A stretch of 64,000 bases of DNA from Nemophila menziesii. Lineage: Eukaryota > Streptophyta > Magnoliopsida > Boraginales > Hydrophyllaceae. Location: NCBI GenBank assembly GCA_029959085.1, contig JARWIR010000002.1, positions 76,784,224-76,848,223 on the forward strand, given 5' to 3'. Shown one piece after another: positions 12,511 to 23,625 of the stretch (the stretch's first letter is position 1; each line of letters starts with the position of its first letter). Below the pieces are notes generated by a model. It did no database searches, had not been told where the DNA came from, and worked only from the letters and a program-made list of their open reading frames with translations. The translations under genes and the position numbers were made by a program.

Positions 12511-13280
12511 TATAGAACCTAATCTTATATTCTCTCTCCACCCCACCCTAAAGTATGCCTCTCTTTCCTCTCTAATTTTGGCAGCCATGGTTCCATGGTG
12601 ATAAGAAACAACCATGTTTTGAGCTTCATTCATAGAGCAAATTCTCTCCCATCTCGTGATCCACAAATAGTAGCCATGGAGCTTATGCGGTCATAGAAGC
12701 TCCACACCACACTCCTTTCAGGAGAGCCATATCCAAACTCCATCCCATACTCCACCACTAGCGGCCATGGAAACTCATATCAAGGCAGCATCAGTAGATT
12801 CATGAGCCATGCTTGGCGGCCATCGAACCTCTACCCCACTCTCCTTTCAAGCGAGAAGATCGAAAATCCACCCGCACTCCACCTCTGGCAACCATGGAAA
12901 CTCATATCGAGGTAGCAACAACAGATTCATGAGCTACTCTTGGAGTTGCCTCAGATGCAGGCGAGAGGCAAGTTACGAATCCATGGCGAGAGGCACATTT
13001 TAGATCCTTTTTGTTATGCATGATTTTCAAATTTCTTTAGAGAAGACGACATGACGTTAGCAGCGACATCACCATCGACGTCAGTTAAGCGCATGCATTC
13101 TTTTTATTTTTTAATGCAATCATCGAGTTTTTTAGTTTTATTGTAATTAGCGTGTAATTTTAAATAGTTTTTTATTGTTTCTGTTAGTGTTTTATCCTTG
13201 AATAAATATCTATTATTATTTTTTCGCTAATAGAAATGAAATTCATGCATTTTTTGGGCACTTAGTGTGTATTTTATGGA
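12511..13280. repeat. About 127-bp direct duplication rich in GCCATGG, in otherwise unassigned DNA
   Basis: Two similar units of about 127 bp lie between about 12672 and 12943. For example, CCATGGAAACTCATATC starts at 12765 and again at 12892, and CTCCTTTCA at 12713 and 12841. Open frames across them are short and match no family I recognise. The remainder of the stretch to 13280 shows nothing. Confidence 0.5.
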
Positions 13281-13475
13281 ATACTCAGTGGTTTTTTAGG
13301 GATACTCAATGATTTTGCTTAGCATACTCAGTAAATTTGCTGTGTATACTCAATGTTTGTTCGAGATACTCAGTGTTTCCCTACAATACTCAATGTTTTT
13401 CTTTTCTGAAACTCTGTGTTTTTTCCGATACTCAAATAATTTTTCCACTACTCAAAGAATTTTCCAATACTTAGA
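13281..13475. repeat. Phased array 1: about 10 ATACTCA-core units, 19-23 bp apart
   Basis: ATACTC or a one-base variant starts at about 13281, 13302, 13324, 13346, 13366, 13386, 13409, 13428, 13448 and 13467, each followed by a T-rich stretch. The mean spacing is near 20.7 bp. Spacing that varies by one or two bases rules out a coding repeat. A related array lies at 14656-14850. Confidence 0.65.
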
Positions 13476-14655
13476 TAATTTCCGATGGCAGTGCCGACGG
13501 TGGTAGCTATAGATGAATAGTGATACTCAGTGATTCAGCGGTCCACTTGTTTTTTGTATTTGTATAAATACTATCACTTGTTATTTGATTTCTTTTAATT
13601 TTGTTTTATTTAAGGATATTTTAGTATTGTAGTATTTATACGGTATTTTTGATGAAAAAACTAACAACATGATTTCTATGTGCTATGATATCAGTTTTCA
13701 AAATCTTATAGGTCAATCATTTTATTTATTTTACCACCTATCACATTATAATATGAGATAGTTACACCTAGGGTCTTGACCACACCCCCCTCTTCAAGAT
13801 GGGAACCCGGCCTAGAGCCTCTTCTTACTAAAGACCTTTTAAACTTTTTAACACATAAACCCCAAAACCGCTATTACGTTTCTACCCTTTTTTTTCCCTA
13901 TATATACTAAATTAGAACCCCACAATTATAATTTCAGCTCATTAGTCTCTCACCTCCCCTCCACCACTATCTCTCTCCTCCCCCTCTATCAAACCGCCAC
14001 CACCACCTCCATCAACCACCACCGGCATTAGAACATGGCTGCAGATCTCGCGAAGAAGATGAGAAGCCATTGCTGCAGATCTCCGTGAACTCGCGAAGAA
14101 GGTCAAGGCTGCCGGAGATGTTGTCGGAGCTGCCGTGAAATAAACTTCTTCAATGCTGCAGATCTGGTTCGTGAGCCATGGAGGAGGTTTGGTGGAGCTG
14201 TAACTCCGATATCCGATCTGTTTTCACGCCAGAGAAGACGCAGGTTCAACGGATGTGGTGGTTGGCGGCGTTGTGTTATGGAGGTGGTGGTCACCGGAGT
14301 TGCAGGTTTGTTATTCGCTGCTGAGGAAGATGCAGCAGTGGTGTTGAGATGCAGCGAACACAGTACAGAGATCTATGCTGCTTCGTTACACAGCGAACAC
14401 AGTGGTGTGGAAGTGCGCTGCTTCCCTCTCTCTTCGCTGCTTCGTTCATTCGTCGGACATCTTTTTTTTTTCTCGTGTACTGTGTACGCACGATTATAAT
14501 GTTTTTTTTCTTTTTTCCAGATCTAGTTTGACCAGATTTGAAAAACTTGTAATTAGTTTAGTTTTTTTTTTATATACTGTAAATGGTTTAATTTTTTAAT
14601 AGAAATGTTTTTAATAGATACATATGACGTTATAGAGTATTTATTTAATTTTAAA
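13476..14655. other. GC-richer island between the two arrays, no supported gene
   Basis: About 13960-14460 is markedly richer in G+C than its surroundings and contains repeated GCAGATCT and CGCGAAGAAG words. It looks like captured genic DNA. Open frames of 60-74 codons overlap in several phases and none resembles a known protein. AGGGTCTTG near 13764 and its complement near 15118 could be decayed ends of one element spanning this island, but I cannot establish it. Confidence 0.35.
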
Positions 14656-14850
14656 GAGTACTCTTAATATTTTATAGAGTACTCTCTATATTTCATAGAG
14701 TACTCTCTATATTTCACAGAGTACTCCGAATATTTTTATAGAGTACTCTCAGTTTTTTTCGGTACTCTATGAATTCTTGGAGCACTCAACAAATTGTCGG
14801 AGTACTCAGCAATTTTAGAGAGTACTCTCAGTTTTTTCCGATACTCTCAG
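14656..14850. repeat. Phased array 2: about 10 GAGTACTC-core units, 19-22 bp apart
   Basis: The 8-bp palindrome GAGTACTC, or a one-to-two-base variant, starts at about 14656, 14677, 14698, 14719, 14741, 14761, 14780, 14800, 14819 and 14840. A/T-rich linkers separate the units. Unit number and period match array 1 at 13281-13475. Both arrays are followed by TCCG and then GGTGG-rich sequence. Confidence 0.7.
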
Positions 14851-14859
14851 TTTTTTCCG

Positions 14860-14990
14860 GTGACTGGTGGTCGGTGGTTGGTGGTCGGAGGACGGTGGTT
14901 GGTGGTCGGAGGTCGGTGGTCGGTGGTCGGTGGTAGGTGGTGGGAGGTTGGAGGTTGGAGGTAGGTGGGTAGTGGTAGGTAGAGGAGAGA
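14860..14990 (+). repeat. G-rich GGTCGGTGGT-type minisatellite
   Basis: Degenerate GGTCGGT, GGTTGGT and GGAGGT words repeat for about 130 bp on the plus strand, giving many GG and GGG runs that could form G-quadruplexes. The Gly/Trp/Val-rich open frame over it is a by-product of the repeat. Confidence 0.7.
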
Positions 14991-15234
14991 GAAATAGTGA
15001 CATCACACTTTTTTGTCTTTTAGTGATAGTAAGGGTAGGAAATACTATTGTCAAAATTCAGGTCCCTAAGAAGAATGTCATTTAAAAAACTACTCTATAA
15101 AGAAGACAATTTGTCTCCAAGACCCTATATATAATTCACCCTTATAATATTTTTTAAAGATGAGTGACTAATAACTATCGAATCTGAAAATTTTATCTTT
15201 AATATTTTTATCCTTACCTTTTTTTTTGTCAATT

Positions 15235-15362
15235 TTTTTTTTTTTTGAGTACATGAGAGAGCCACTTTGGGCTCGGAGTCATTTCGACCCTAATGAGATT
15301 CGATTCCATGACTTTTTGGTCTCTGCGGAGTAGCCTAACCACTAGGCCAACTATCTATTTTT
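15235..15362 (-). mobile_element. tRNA-derived SINE with about 16-bp target duplication
   Basis: On the minus strand the element carries an A-box-like TGGCCTAGTGGTTA and a B-box-like GGAATCGAATCTC about 40 bp downstream, then ends in poly(A) (the T run at 15233-15247). Both sides carry a T run followed by GTCAATT (15219-15234 and 15363-15378), the expected long target duplication. The RNA polymerase III boxes and poly(A) tail identify a plant SINE. I cannot assign a named family. Confidence 0.75.
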
Positions 15363-15378
15363 TTTTTTTTTGTCAATT

Positions 15379-16035
15379 CCTTACTTTCTTTTCGAAGTTT
15401 TGCTCCAGTCGAAAATTCTCATATTTATTCTTTCGTTTCAACCTTCTTGCCCAACTACTTATTATAGTTTGCCACAATGTTTCATGAACACCATTTGATA
15501 ATTGGACTTTTGCAATAAATTTCCTTCTTTGTTACTTTTCATAATGTCAAATGGTGATCGTTTTTTACTCTATTTTATTGTGACTTTTGCAACGTAAGTC
15601 CTTTTTTTTGTCAAATGCAATTTAAGTACTTAATTTTAATATATAACTTAAATTTGATTATAAAGGTTTTCTCTCTTATTGTCATACCTTAACATACATT
15701 CGTAGTTGTTGCCAGAGAAAAGGCCTCCCTTCTTTTCAGGGAGACGACCAGGAGTTGTGTTTCATGATTTGATTTTTTGTTTGGCTATGGATGGAGTATG
15801 GCATATGAATAAACTTTTCAAAGATTTTCAAATTTTTTGTTCGTCTTTTACACTCACTAGATGTTAACGTTTAATTTTTGCATATAAAAAATGCCATTTC
15901 TTGGCATCATGATTGATCAAAAGGCTCCGAACAAAAAAAGTTGATCAAAAGGAGACCTCATACATACATGATAAGATTATTATTATTAATAATAATATAA
16001 TATTAAATAAGATAAATTCAATAAAAGGTGTATAT
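15379..16035. other. Spacer with one micro-insertion
   Basis: No coding similarity. At 15913-15952 a perfect 12-bp repeat, TTGATCAAAAGG, flanks the 16 bp CTCCGAACAAAAAAAG, another GAAC-poly(A) micro-insertion. A weaker case is the T run at about 15603, flanked by TGCAA-type near-repeats. Confidence 0.5.
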
Positions 16036-16051
16036 AAGATGTTGGTTTAGT

Positions 16052-16164
16052 AACCAGTTGGGATTAGATCACTTGATAAAGCCTTGGTCATTCAATCTAA
16101 TGGTGCAGATTCGAACCAAGTCAATAACTTCGAGTCCAAAATAGCTGTCTTATGTAACAAAAAA
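16052..16164 (+). mobile_element. tRNA-derived SINE with 16-bp target duplication
   Basis: A short element with the B-box-like GCAGATTCGAACCAA (near 16109-16123) ends TGTAAC-poly(A). It is flanked by AAGATGTTGG..TAGT at 16036-16051 and 16165-16180, matching 14 of 16 bases. The A box is degenerate (TTAGATCACTTGAT), so this copy is probably old. Confidence 0.65.
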
Positions 16165-16320
16165 AAGATGTTGGCGTAGTGAAATTGGACCTTTTGAACA
16201 AAAAAAAATATATGTAAAATTGACTTTATTTATTTATTTTTTAATCTAAATTTAGATTACATCTCAATCATAATACCTCTATAAAAAGCTTATTAAAATT
16301 AAGAATATCCACGAACTAAG

Positions 16321-16550
16321 TGCCCGTTTGGGATTGTTTTTCAAAATAATCACTTAAAGTGATTTTATATCCATATCAATATTTTAGACTCTTAAAATCA
16401 CTTTTAGGAAAAACACTAGATTAGTGATTATTAAAATAATCACTTAAAGTGATTTTAGATGTCAAAATATTTTTTAATATTTTTTACAAATAATTTAATT
16501 TTAACCAAAAAGCGCTTTTAGCTCCAAAATAATCAGTCCCAAACGGGTTC
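16321..16550. mobile_element. hAT-like MITE, second copy type
   Basis: The ends TGCCCGTTTGGGATTG and the complement of AACCCGTTTGGGACTG form inverted repeats. The 230-bp interior repeats AAAATAATCACTTAAAGTGAT, an inverted-repeat motif, in each half. CTAAG flanks both ends and may mark part of the target duplication. It is similar in plan to the element at 8780-9010 but diverged. Confidence 0.68.
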
Positions 16551-16570
16551 TAAGTTGGTAAGATAGAAGG

Positions 16571-17504
16571 TCAATTACTAAACAATTTACCATACATTAG
16601 TTGTTTAGCAATCCAATCAGGTAAAAAATTATAACAGTTTCTCCTAATTAGAAAGGACAAAAGACCAAATAATTCAGCAAAATAATAATTATTATTATTG
16701 ATATAAATTTTTATATTGTTGACTAGCTTATTGTTAACTAAAACTTTCATTAAGATCTCCAAATTATTCTCTATGATTACTTTATTGCTGTCAAACTCCC
16801 TAACCATATCACAAGCTTACAATATGTCCTGGGCTACTGCTTCCAAAAATACTTTCAACTTTAAAAATTAGCTCAGTCTTACACAAAGAATTCATTAGAA
16901 TCTCTTACTACATACACATAAGTTGCGCCTTTTACTGAAAACATAGCATCACAGTTGATTTTAAACATGTTTTCAGGTGGAGGTTCCCACTTGTTAATAG
17001 TAGTTCCATTGTTAAACTGATTAGAATTCAAAACATTAGTAGCATGTAAATCTTGTGTTCTTTGTTCATCACCCTTCAGGAGTGGAACTTCATCATTTGG
17101 GTTAATTATTTAAATATTCCTTTAAAATATTGCATGCTCTTTCAATACATTCTAAGGGATGAATGACCTTGTTTTCAAATAAGTATTTATTTTGGCATTT
17201 CCATATACACCAAATCATAGTACATATAAATTCAGTAAGAAGCATCCCCTTGTTATAAGTGATGTTCAAATTTTCTTCCATATCAATCAACCATATATCC
17301 CGTCTATTTGAAGAATAATTAGAAGCGGTTAAACTTAATGGAGAAGCAAACCATATTGCCTTAGACCATGACCAAGGACAAGGAAAAATCATATATCCTA
17401 TGTTTTCAGCGCTACAATTGTAGATTTTACAAACTTTGCTTCTATTGCATTTTCTTTTATAGATATTATCCTCATTGGGGATCAAGTTATTCACTGCTTT
17501 CTAT
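16571..17504 (-). pseudogene. 5'-truncated LINE end: zf-RVT region and RNase H
   Basis: Minus-strand 17102-17494 encodes a zinc-binding RT tail: CKIYNCSAENIGYMIFPCPWSWSKAIW and a CTMIWCIWKCQNKYLFENK block. Downstream at about 17030-16940 an RNase H start reads WEPPPENMFKINCDAMF, then frameshifts into stops. It lies directly against the gypsy protease remnant at about 17505, so it either inserted there or marks the inversion breakpoint discussed in the findings. Confidence 0.72.
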
Positions 17505-19830
17505 ATAATTTTTTTATTTTTGGAGCACACTTAAGGCCCCGAATGATCTTCCGCAACTTATCGTTATTGCTTAAGAAAGGAGAAGGCAAATTAATATTCT
17601 TATTAGCCTCCTTTATTTTAGATTCCTTTCTCATGATATAATAAGCGACTTTGATTGTATAAATGCCCTCTTTAGAAGGTTCGCAAATATATGGCTCATC
17701 CCACTCAAATATAGGAATAGTAATGCTTGAAATTTTATAAACAATATTCAAATTCTGAAATAAGGGCCTTGGCATGAGATTCATACTTGCACCTAAGTCA
17801 TACAAGGCTTTCCCGGTCAACTCTTTACTAATGGAGATTGTAATGTTAAAACTTCTGGTATCCTTCAATTTGACATATCTCACTACATTCCTCCGGCAAG
17901 CCAACAATCTCCCCCTCTAAGTACTTGTGTTTGTTGGATAACACATATTTCATGAATTTCAAGTATTTAGGTATCCTCCTCATAATGTTTCTCATCACTT
18001 TTCTTTTGCACACGTGATGGAAAGGAAAGAGGAGGGTGATTATCATTCACTACCAAAAATTTCTTATTTTTGTTCCCTTGTAGCCTTGCTAGGCTCCTTA
18101 ACTACTTCTTTCCCCACATTATCAACTACATCTTCAATAATGACATCCTTCACGATTGGATTTTGCGGCTTTTTTCCTTCTCAACCACTAAAGGAAGGGG
18201 TAGATTTTTCCAGTCCTTAATACAATCGTCTTACATGATTCATTACTCCTTGGATTTTCGGTATTACTTGGGAGTTGACCTTGACCTCGAAAACATTCAA
18301 ATTGTTGGCGATTTGAGATACTTGATTCTCAAGAATTTTCAAAGAGGCTGAGTGAGAACTCAGCGCCTCTTCGGTCTTAATCGACTTCTCAACTGATGTC
18401 AACATAAATTTGTTCAATGTGGCAACCAATTCATTCGTAGTAATCACACCTTCTTGCGGATGGGAATGGAGTGCCTTCTGAGCAAGAGTATCTGCATACG
18501 CGTCATATCCAGAATTTTGAGGAGCTTAAACTCCATGACGTGGACCTCCCTGATAATGATTTTGAGGTCTTGATTGGTAATTGTTTCCTCGGGGTCGCGG
18601 ATGATAATTTTCTTGATTGACATCCCCCTGAGGATTGGACCATTATAGGCCCAGATGGTTTCTATATCTAGATTACTATAGCCTTGACCACCCGAGTAGT
18701 GGTTCCCTCAATTATTAATGAAGAATATTGATTCCGTATTGTTTGGTCACTCTTCCTATATATGATCGATTACCCCACATTGGGGACATCCTTCACGCTC
18801 TTGTACCACGTTAACATTAGATTGATTGTTTTCTATGTAAAGCTACTTGATCTTGTTCTCTAGAGCGGCAATCTTAGCGTTTAAAGCGGTCTCATGTCTA
18901 AATTCAACGTACCTCTTTTGAAAACTCGAACCGGTGCTCTTGATGGTTTCCAACAAATCTCATTCTTCACAATCCTCTCCATTATACTAAACGCGTGATT
19001 CTCACTTACCATCATGAGACCTCCCCCACACATAGTGTCAACCTTCTCCTTGGAGGTTACATCTAAACTCCTATAAACATTCCTAATTACAAATCTAGTG
19101 TATACTCGTGTAGTGGATACTTCTTCAACAATGAATGGAAACAAGTTCAAGCAGCTCCTAATGTCTCACCCTGTTCTTGATGGAATCCCGCCAAGTCGAG
19201 TTGTCTAATCAATCTTACATCTGAAGGTAGTACCTACCGAAGAACTCGGTTGGCAACTGGTCCCACATAGTGATTAAGTCATTTGGTTGCTGATCGTACC
19301 ACTCACTTGCTTCTTCGGTGGGGAAGAATGAAAATGTCACGAAGTACCTTTGTTCCTGAGTAACTTCTTGAGTGACATCCGTATCACAAATTTGCATGAA
19401 TTTTTTCATTTCTCGTCTTCACGAGCGTCCCCACTTAGTGGCCGTAACTAGCAATTGGTTGATCATCCCCGCGTCAGGCTTGAATAGTGGGTGGGCGAAT
19501 CCCAAGTGGTGGTAAGCCGAATGAATGTTGCTCTTGAGGTTGCAAGAATCGAGGCACGATCTGAGGTGGGACTTGTACACATTTGTTATCGTTTAGTGGT
19601 GGTTGTTCTTTAGGAGGGTCTTGAATTCAATTAAAAATGTTCTCTTCTAATGGAACAACCCCATTTGGTGGAACTCTTAGGTTCCCATTTTCTTCAAAAT
19701 TTAGTTGAGCATTAGCATTAACAGTGGCCATCTCTTCTTGTGCTCTTATTTCTCTTTCTCTTTGCTTTTGATCTCAAATCAATTTCTCAGGATTTAAGAG
19801 CATGTGCCAAACCTATTAGTTGTAGATATA
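17505..19830 (-). pseudogene. Gypsy (Athila-like) gag and aspartic protease remnant
   Basis: Read on the minus strand, 19409-19215 encodes a Ty3-gypsy gag core (MKKFMQICDTD..., EEASEWYDQQP, ITMWDQLPTEFFGRYY). A CCHC-like CPQCGVIDHI lies near 18790. About 17907-17530 carries the aspartic protease: the LYDLGASMNLMP motif holds the catalytic D-x-G/A-S signature with Leu in place of the usual Thr or Ser. Stops and frameshifts are frequent. A matching PBS and LTR end lie just upstream (19900-20530), so this is the 5' half of an element. Its pol half lies on the opposite strand from 20535. Confidence 0.78.
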
Positions 19831-19914
19831 CAAAAACAAGATCACGCGTAAAACAAAATAAAAAAAACTAAACACTAATAAGCTAAAACAAAAAAATATA
19901 ACTTCACAATCCCC

Positions 19915-20530
19915 AGTAGTGGGGCAAAAAACTTGTCGATCTTGTGAGTGTCATAAATAATCACCTAAAAGTAGAGGACTTTAACCAACCTCAAGTGTAC
20001 GAGATTCGTTAACAAGTAGTGAGATAAAAAAGTTAAGGGTTTTCGTTTTCAGGGATTATCAAAGTTAAAGTCATTGTGTTTAGGAAAATCGTGGCTTAGT
20101 TTTGAATACAATTAATTAAAAGGTGAATGTTTCCTTTCTTGATATTAAGTTAAATGCGGTAACAAAAAAGATATATTTATGCGATTAAAGAACTAATGAA
20201 GTAATTAACAAGAAATTAATGCTAATCAGCTAAAAAAGAGTTTGAAATATGAGAGAGTAGTGTTTTATCATTGCTGATAATCCCCTAAGTTATTTTATTA
20301 GATGTTTTTATATGTAAGGGTAAATTGGTCATTCTACGTTAGGCGGGATTCAGTTATCTTCCTGAACTCTCCCGGGTGAATAGCACTCGATCCTACACTA
20401 TTGAGGATTCAATTATCTTCCTAAACAATCTATAATATGTCCTCATGTCCTCGAGGAGAAACCGCTTCCATCCCATTTGCGTTATGCCTATCTAAGTACA
20501 AACAATAATTTGTATGTTATTATTTTCACT
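19915..20530 (-). mobile_element. Gypsy LTR 3' end and primer-binding site, minus strand
   Basis: The minus-strand reading CGTACACTTGAGGTTGG...TTTTTTGCCCCACTACTGGGGATTG aligns by eye with the LTR end and PBS at 57.3 kb (CGTACACTTGCGGTATTGTGG...TTTTTGGTGCCGCTGCTGGGGATTG). Only about 600 bp of LTR is present; its outer end abuts plus-strand RT sequence at about 20530. Confidence 0.6.
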
Positions 20531-20534
20531 AACC

Positions 20535-21477
20535 TTTCAGGTTCTCGAGAAGATAAGCTGCTACGTGTGCTTAGAGCCAACAAATAGGCAATTGGGTGGA
20601 CTATCGCCGATATCAAGGGTATTAGTCCTACCATTTGCTAACAAATGATCATTCGTGAAGACGAAAGTTTGCGGTCTATTGAGGGGCAAAGAAGAATAAT
20701 TCCCGCAATGAAGGAGGTGGTAAGGAAATAGGCTATCACGTTATGAGATGCAGAAACTATTTTCTTGATCTTAAACAGTGTGTGGGTGCGTCCAGTGTAG
20801 TGCGTTCCAAAGAAAGAAGGTGTGTCTACCATCCTTAATGATAACAATGAAGTCATTCCATCAAGAACAATTATGAGGTGGAGAGTATGCATGGACTACT
20901 TCAAGCTCAATAAATCCACAAAGAAAGGTCAATTTTCTTTACCATTCATTGATTAGATGTTAGATAAACTTGTAGTGAGAGAGTAATACTGTTTTCTTGA
21001 TGTCTATTCGGACAATAATCAGATTTGTGTGGATCCACTTGATCAATACAAGACCACTTTCACTTGTCTGGTTGGCACCTTTGCCTGTCAAAGGATGCCG
21101 TTTGGCTTATGCGCTGCACCAGCCACATTACAACGGTGTATGATGGCTATATTTTTTAATATGATTGATAAATTTATAGAAGTTTTCATGGATGATTTTT
21201 CAGTGTTTTTGGATAGTTTTGATGAGTGTCTTGACAATCTTGAAAAGGTACTTTTGTGGTGTAAAGAAAATGGTATTGTTCTTAATTGGGAAAAGTGCAA
21301 CGTCATGGTTTGTGAAGGGATCGTGTTGGGACACAAGGTATCGAGTGCAGAAATGGCGGTAGATCATGCAAAAATTGAAATCAAAACCTATCACCTCCGG
21401 TTTCTGTTAAAGGAGTTAGACGTTTCTGGGTCACGCAGGATGTTATCGTAGATTCATAAAAGATATCTCGAAAATTG
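20535..21477 (+). pseudogene. Gypsy pol: reverse transcriptase, first part
   Basis: Plus-strand translation gives Athila-type RT in order. The leader block is KLLRVLRANK..IGWTIADIKGISP (about 20545-20630), then CVPKKEG and WRVCMDYFKLN (about 20790-20910). Next come FCLPFID- and YCFLDVYSDNNQI-like blocks. An open stretch at 21029-21451 has TTFTC, RMPFGLCAAPATLQRCM and the FMDDFSVF motif; the catalytic pair reads MDD, within the YxDD/FxDD variation known in the family. Several in-frame stops upstream make it non-functional. The RT is cut at 21477 by the solo LTR and resumes at 22988. Confidence 0.85.
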
Positions 21478-22987
21478 TGGTATGGCCTAGGGTATAATAA
21501 AAAGATATAATAATTAGATGCAAACAAACACCCTAAGATAAACACGGTTCTGCAGGTATACAGATCGTATGCAAGTTTTAATAAATAAGTAAGATTCGTT
21601 CCGCAGAGACTACGAAGGTTAGGGGAATCTTATGCAATAATCAAGTGCAAATATTAAAAGCTAGAACAAATGAAACGTAGAAAAAATAAAGACAAATAGA
21701 TTTTTATTTTGTTTTCAATTAATTAAAATTAAACTAATAAAGTAAAAACAGGAATTTAAATGCAAGAGAAGAAGTAGTATGAGAGTTTAGCTTGAGTAAA
21801 TAGCATGCAATCCCCACTAGTTTTGCCGTTCTAAACATGTAAGGGTGAATTTTGTAGTATTTCAATAATCAGTTCCAACTGCGCTAGGTAGTTTTAAATA
21901 GGGTTTACCTGTGTTAATAAGGAGTCCTAAGCAAACTGTTCCTGCAATTGGTAAATAGCAATACACTAAACCATGGTGATTATCTAGTTAGGTTGATTTG
22001 TCAGATCTAAACCGAATACTAGACGTTATGTGCTAAACATGTAATTAAACACCGTTGTCAATGGTGACCTAACTACTAGATGGTAATTCTATATGGTCGC
22101 GATCCACAAGAACACAGAATATAACTCCAAACACATAAACAGAGAATAAAAACTATAATTCAATTTAAAACATAGAATTCCCAAATTAGATAGATGTCAA
22201 TCAAAACTAGGGTTCATACATATATGCTAAAACTCAAGCTAATGGAAATTTAGTTCATACTAAAGGAAGAAAAGAAAGAAATTACAAATTCAAAGGTTGA
22301 AGAAGACATTGTTGATGAACAACTCCTTCCAGACTTTATTTCTTGTGTTGTAAGCTTCCTCTTGGCTTAAGGTTTAACCAAGGATGATTTTCTATTGTTA
22401 AGAGGCTGCATTTATAGTGTATAGGTTGACCTAATCGTTTTCTTGAAGGAAAAGGTAACTATTGGGCTCCTAGCCCAACTCAAATTCGTAGCCCAAAAAC
22501 ATGCAATCATCCCCGATTTTGTTTTGGTCCTAACAGTTTCAATACTTATCTTTTTGACGCGTATGAGTAGTCGAAATTCATCGTATCGGAAAGATCTTTA
22601 ACATTGCTTCTGACTGTTTCTCCAGATTCCTCTCCGATTTTAAGATATAAGCTGATTTGTGGTCGTAGGTGCAGAAATTCAGATTTAAGGCAGCTTTTCC
22701 TTTTCCATGTTTTTAGCTTTTACTTCCTTATCTTCAATTCCCATGTTTATCTTCTTTCCTTTAGCTCTTTGAACCAACTTGGACTCTAATTAATTACCAT
22801 ATATCTCTAAATCTTCACACTAAATAAATATTTAAACCCAATATGCTCTAAAAATAATAATTAATTAATTCAAGACCCAAAATAGGAAAGTGTACTAAAT
22901 CATGCAAAATTCGACCTATAAACTAATAAATACGCCTAAAATGATATCTCGGAAATAGATTTTATTATCACAAATGAGGAGACATCA
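21478..22987 (-). mobile_element. Solo LTR inserted in the gypsy RT
   Basis: A 1,510-bp LTR of the same family as copy A, in reverse orientation: its TGATATCTCG... start is ruled by the complement at 22987 (ending GAGACATCA in plus reading) and its end by TGGTATGGCC at 21478. A perfect 5-bp duplication AATTG (21473-21477, 22988-22992) flanks it. Removing the LTR and one AATTG makes the RT reading frame continuous across the site, which proves the insertion. Its TATA (TATAAA, complement of 22411-22416) lies about 570 bp from the LTR start, as in the other copies. Confidence 0.9.
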
Positions 22988-23625
22988 AATTGCCAAACTG
23001 CTTTGTACTTTACTTGAGAAAGATTCTGCCTTCGAATTTGATGATGCATGTTTGCAAGCGTTTTTAGCTATAAAAAGAGGCTCATCTCACCACCAATTGT
23101 CACTCCTCTAGATTGGAATCTTCCTTTCAGGTTATGTGTGATGCAAACAATTATGCTTTGGGAAATGTGTTGGGTCAAAGGAAAGAAAAGATCATTCACA
23201 TGATATATTATGCAAGCAAGACCTTCACAACTGCCCAATTGAACTATACGATAACTAAGAAGGAGTTACAATCCGTTGTATATGCCTTCGGTAAGTTTTG
23301 TCCCTATCTTCTTGGGGTGAGAGTTGTCCTATACACGAATCATTCAACAATCAAATACCTTATGGAGAAAAAGGTCAAAAAGCCGCGTTTTATTAGGTGT
23401 GTATTATTTCTACAAGAATTTAATGTAGATATTAGAGATCAAAGAGGAAGCAAGAATCAAGTTGCTGATCATTTGTCTTTCCTCGAAGGCTCTACAGTCA
23501 ACACAAGACCAAAATTGATCAAAGAGGTATTTCCCGATGAACAATTCTCTGTTGTAAAAAATGCAGTTGCTCCTTGGTACACATATATAGTTAATCTCCT
23601 AGTGAGTGGTGTTTACCCTTCTTAG
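22988..23625 (+). pseudogene. Gypsy pol: RT end and RNase H
   Basis: The RT resumes after the solo LTR (AKLLCTLLEKDSAFEF in restored frame). An open frame at 23113-23625 then encodes the Ty3-type RNase [18 protein letters not shown] with the first acidic residue, [18 protein letters not shown] with the second, [11 protein letters not shown] where the usual TDH reads TNH, and the VADHLSFLE end. The Asp-to-Asn change in TNH removes a usual active-site acid. Confidence 0.82.

Noticed and set aside
14278..14599. Several overlapping plus-strand frames in the GC-richer island
   Set aside because: All overlap in different phases, none has a recognised motif, and an opposite-strand frame of equal length overlaps them.
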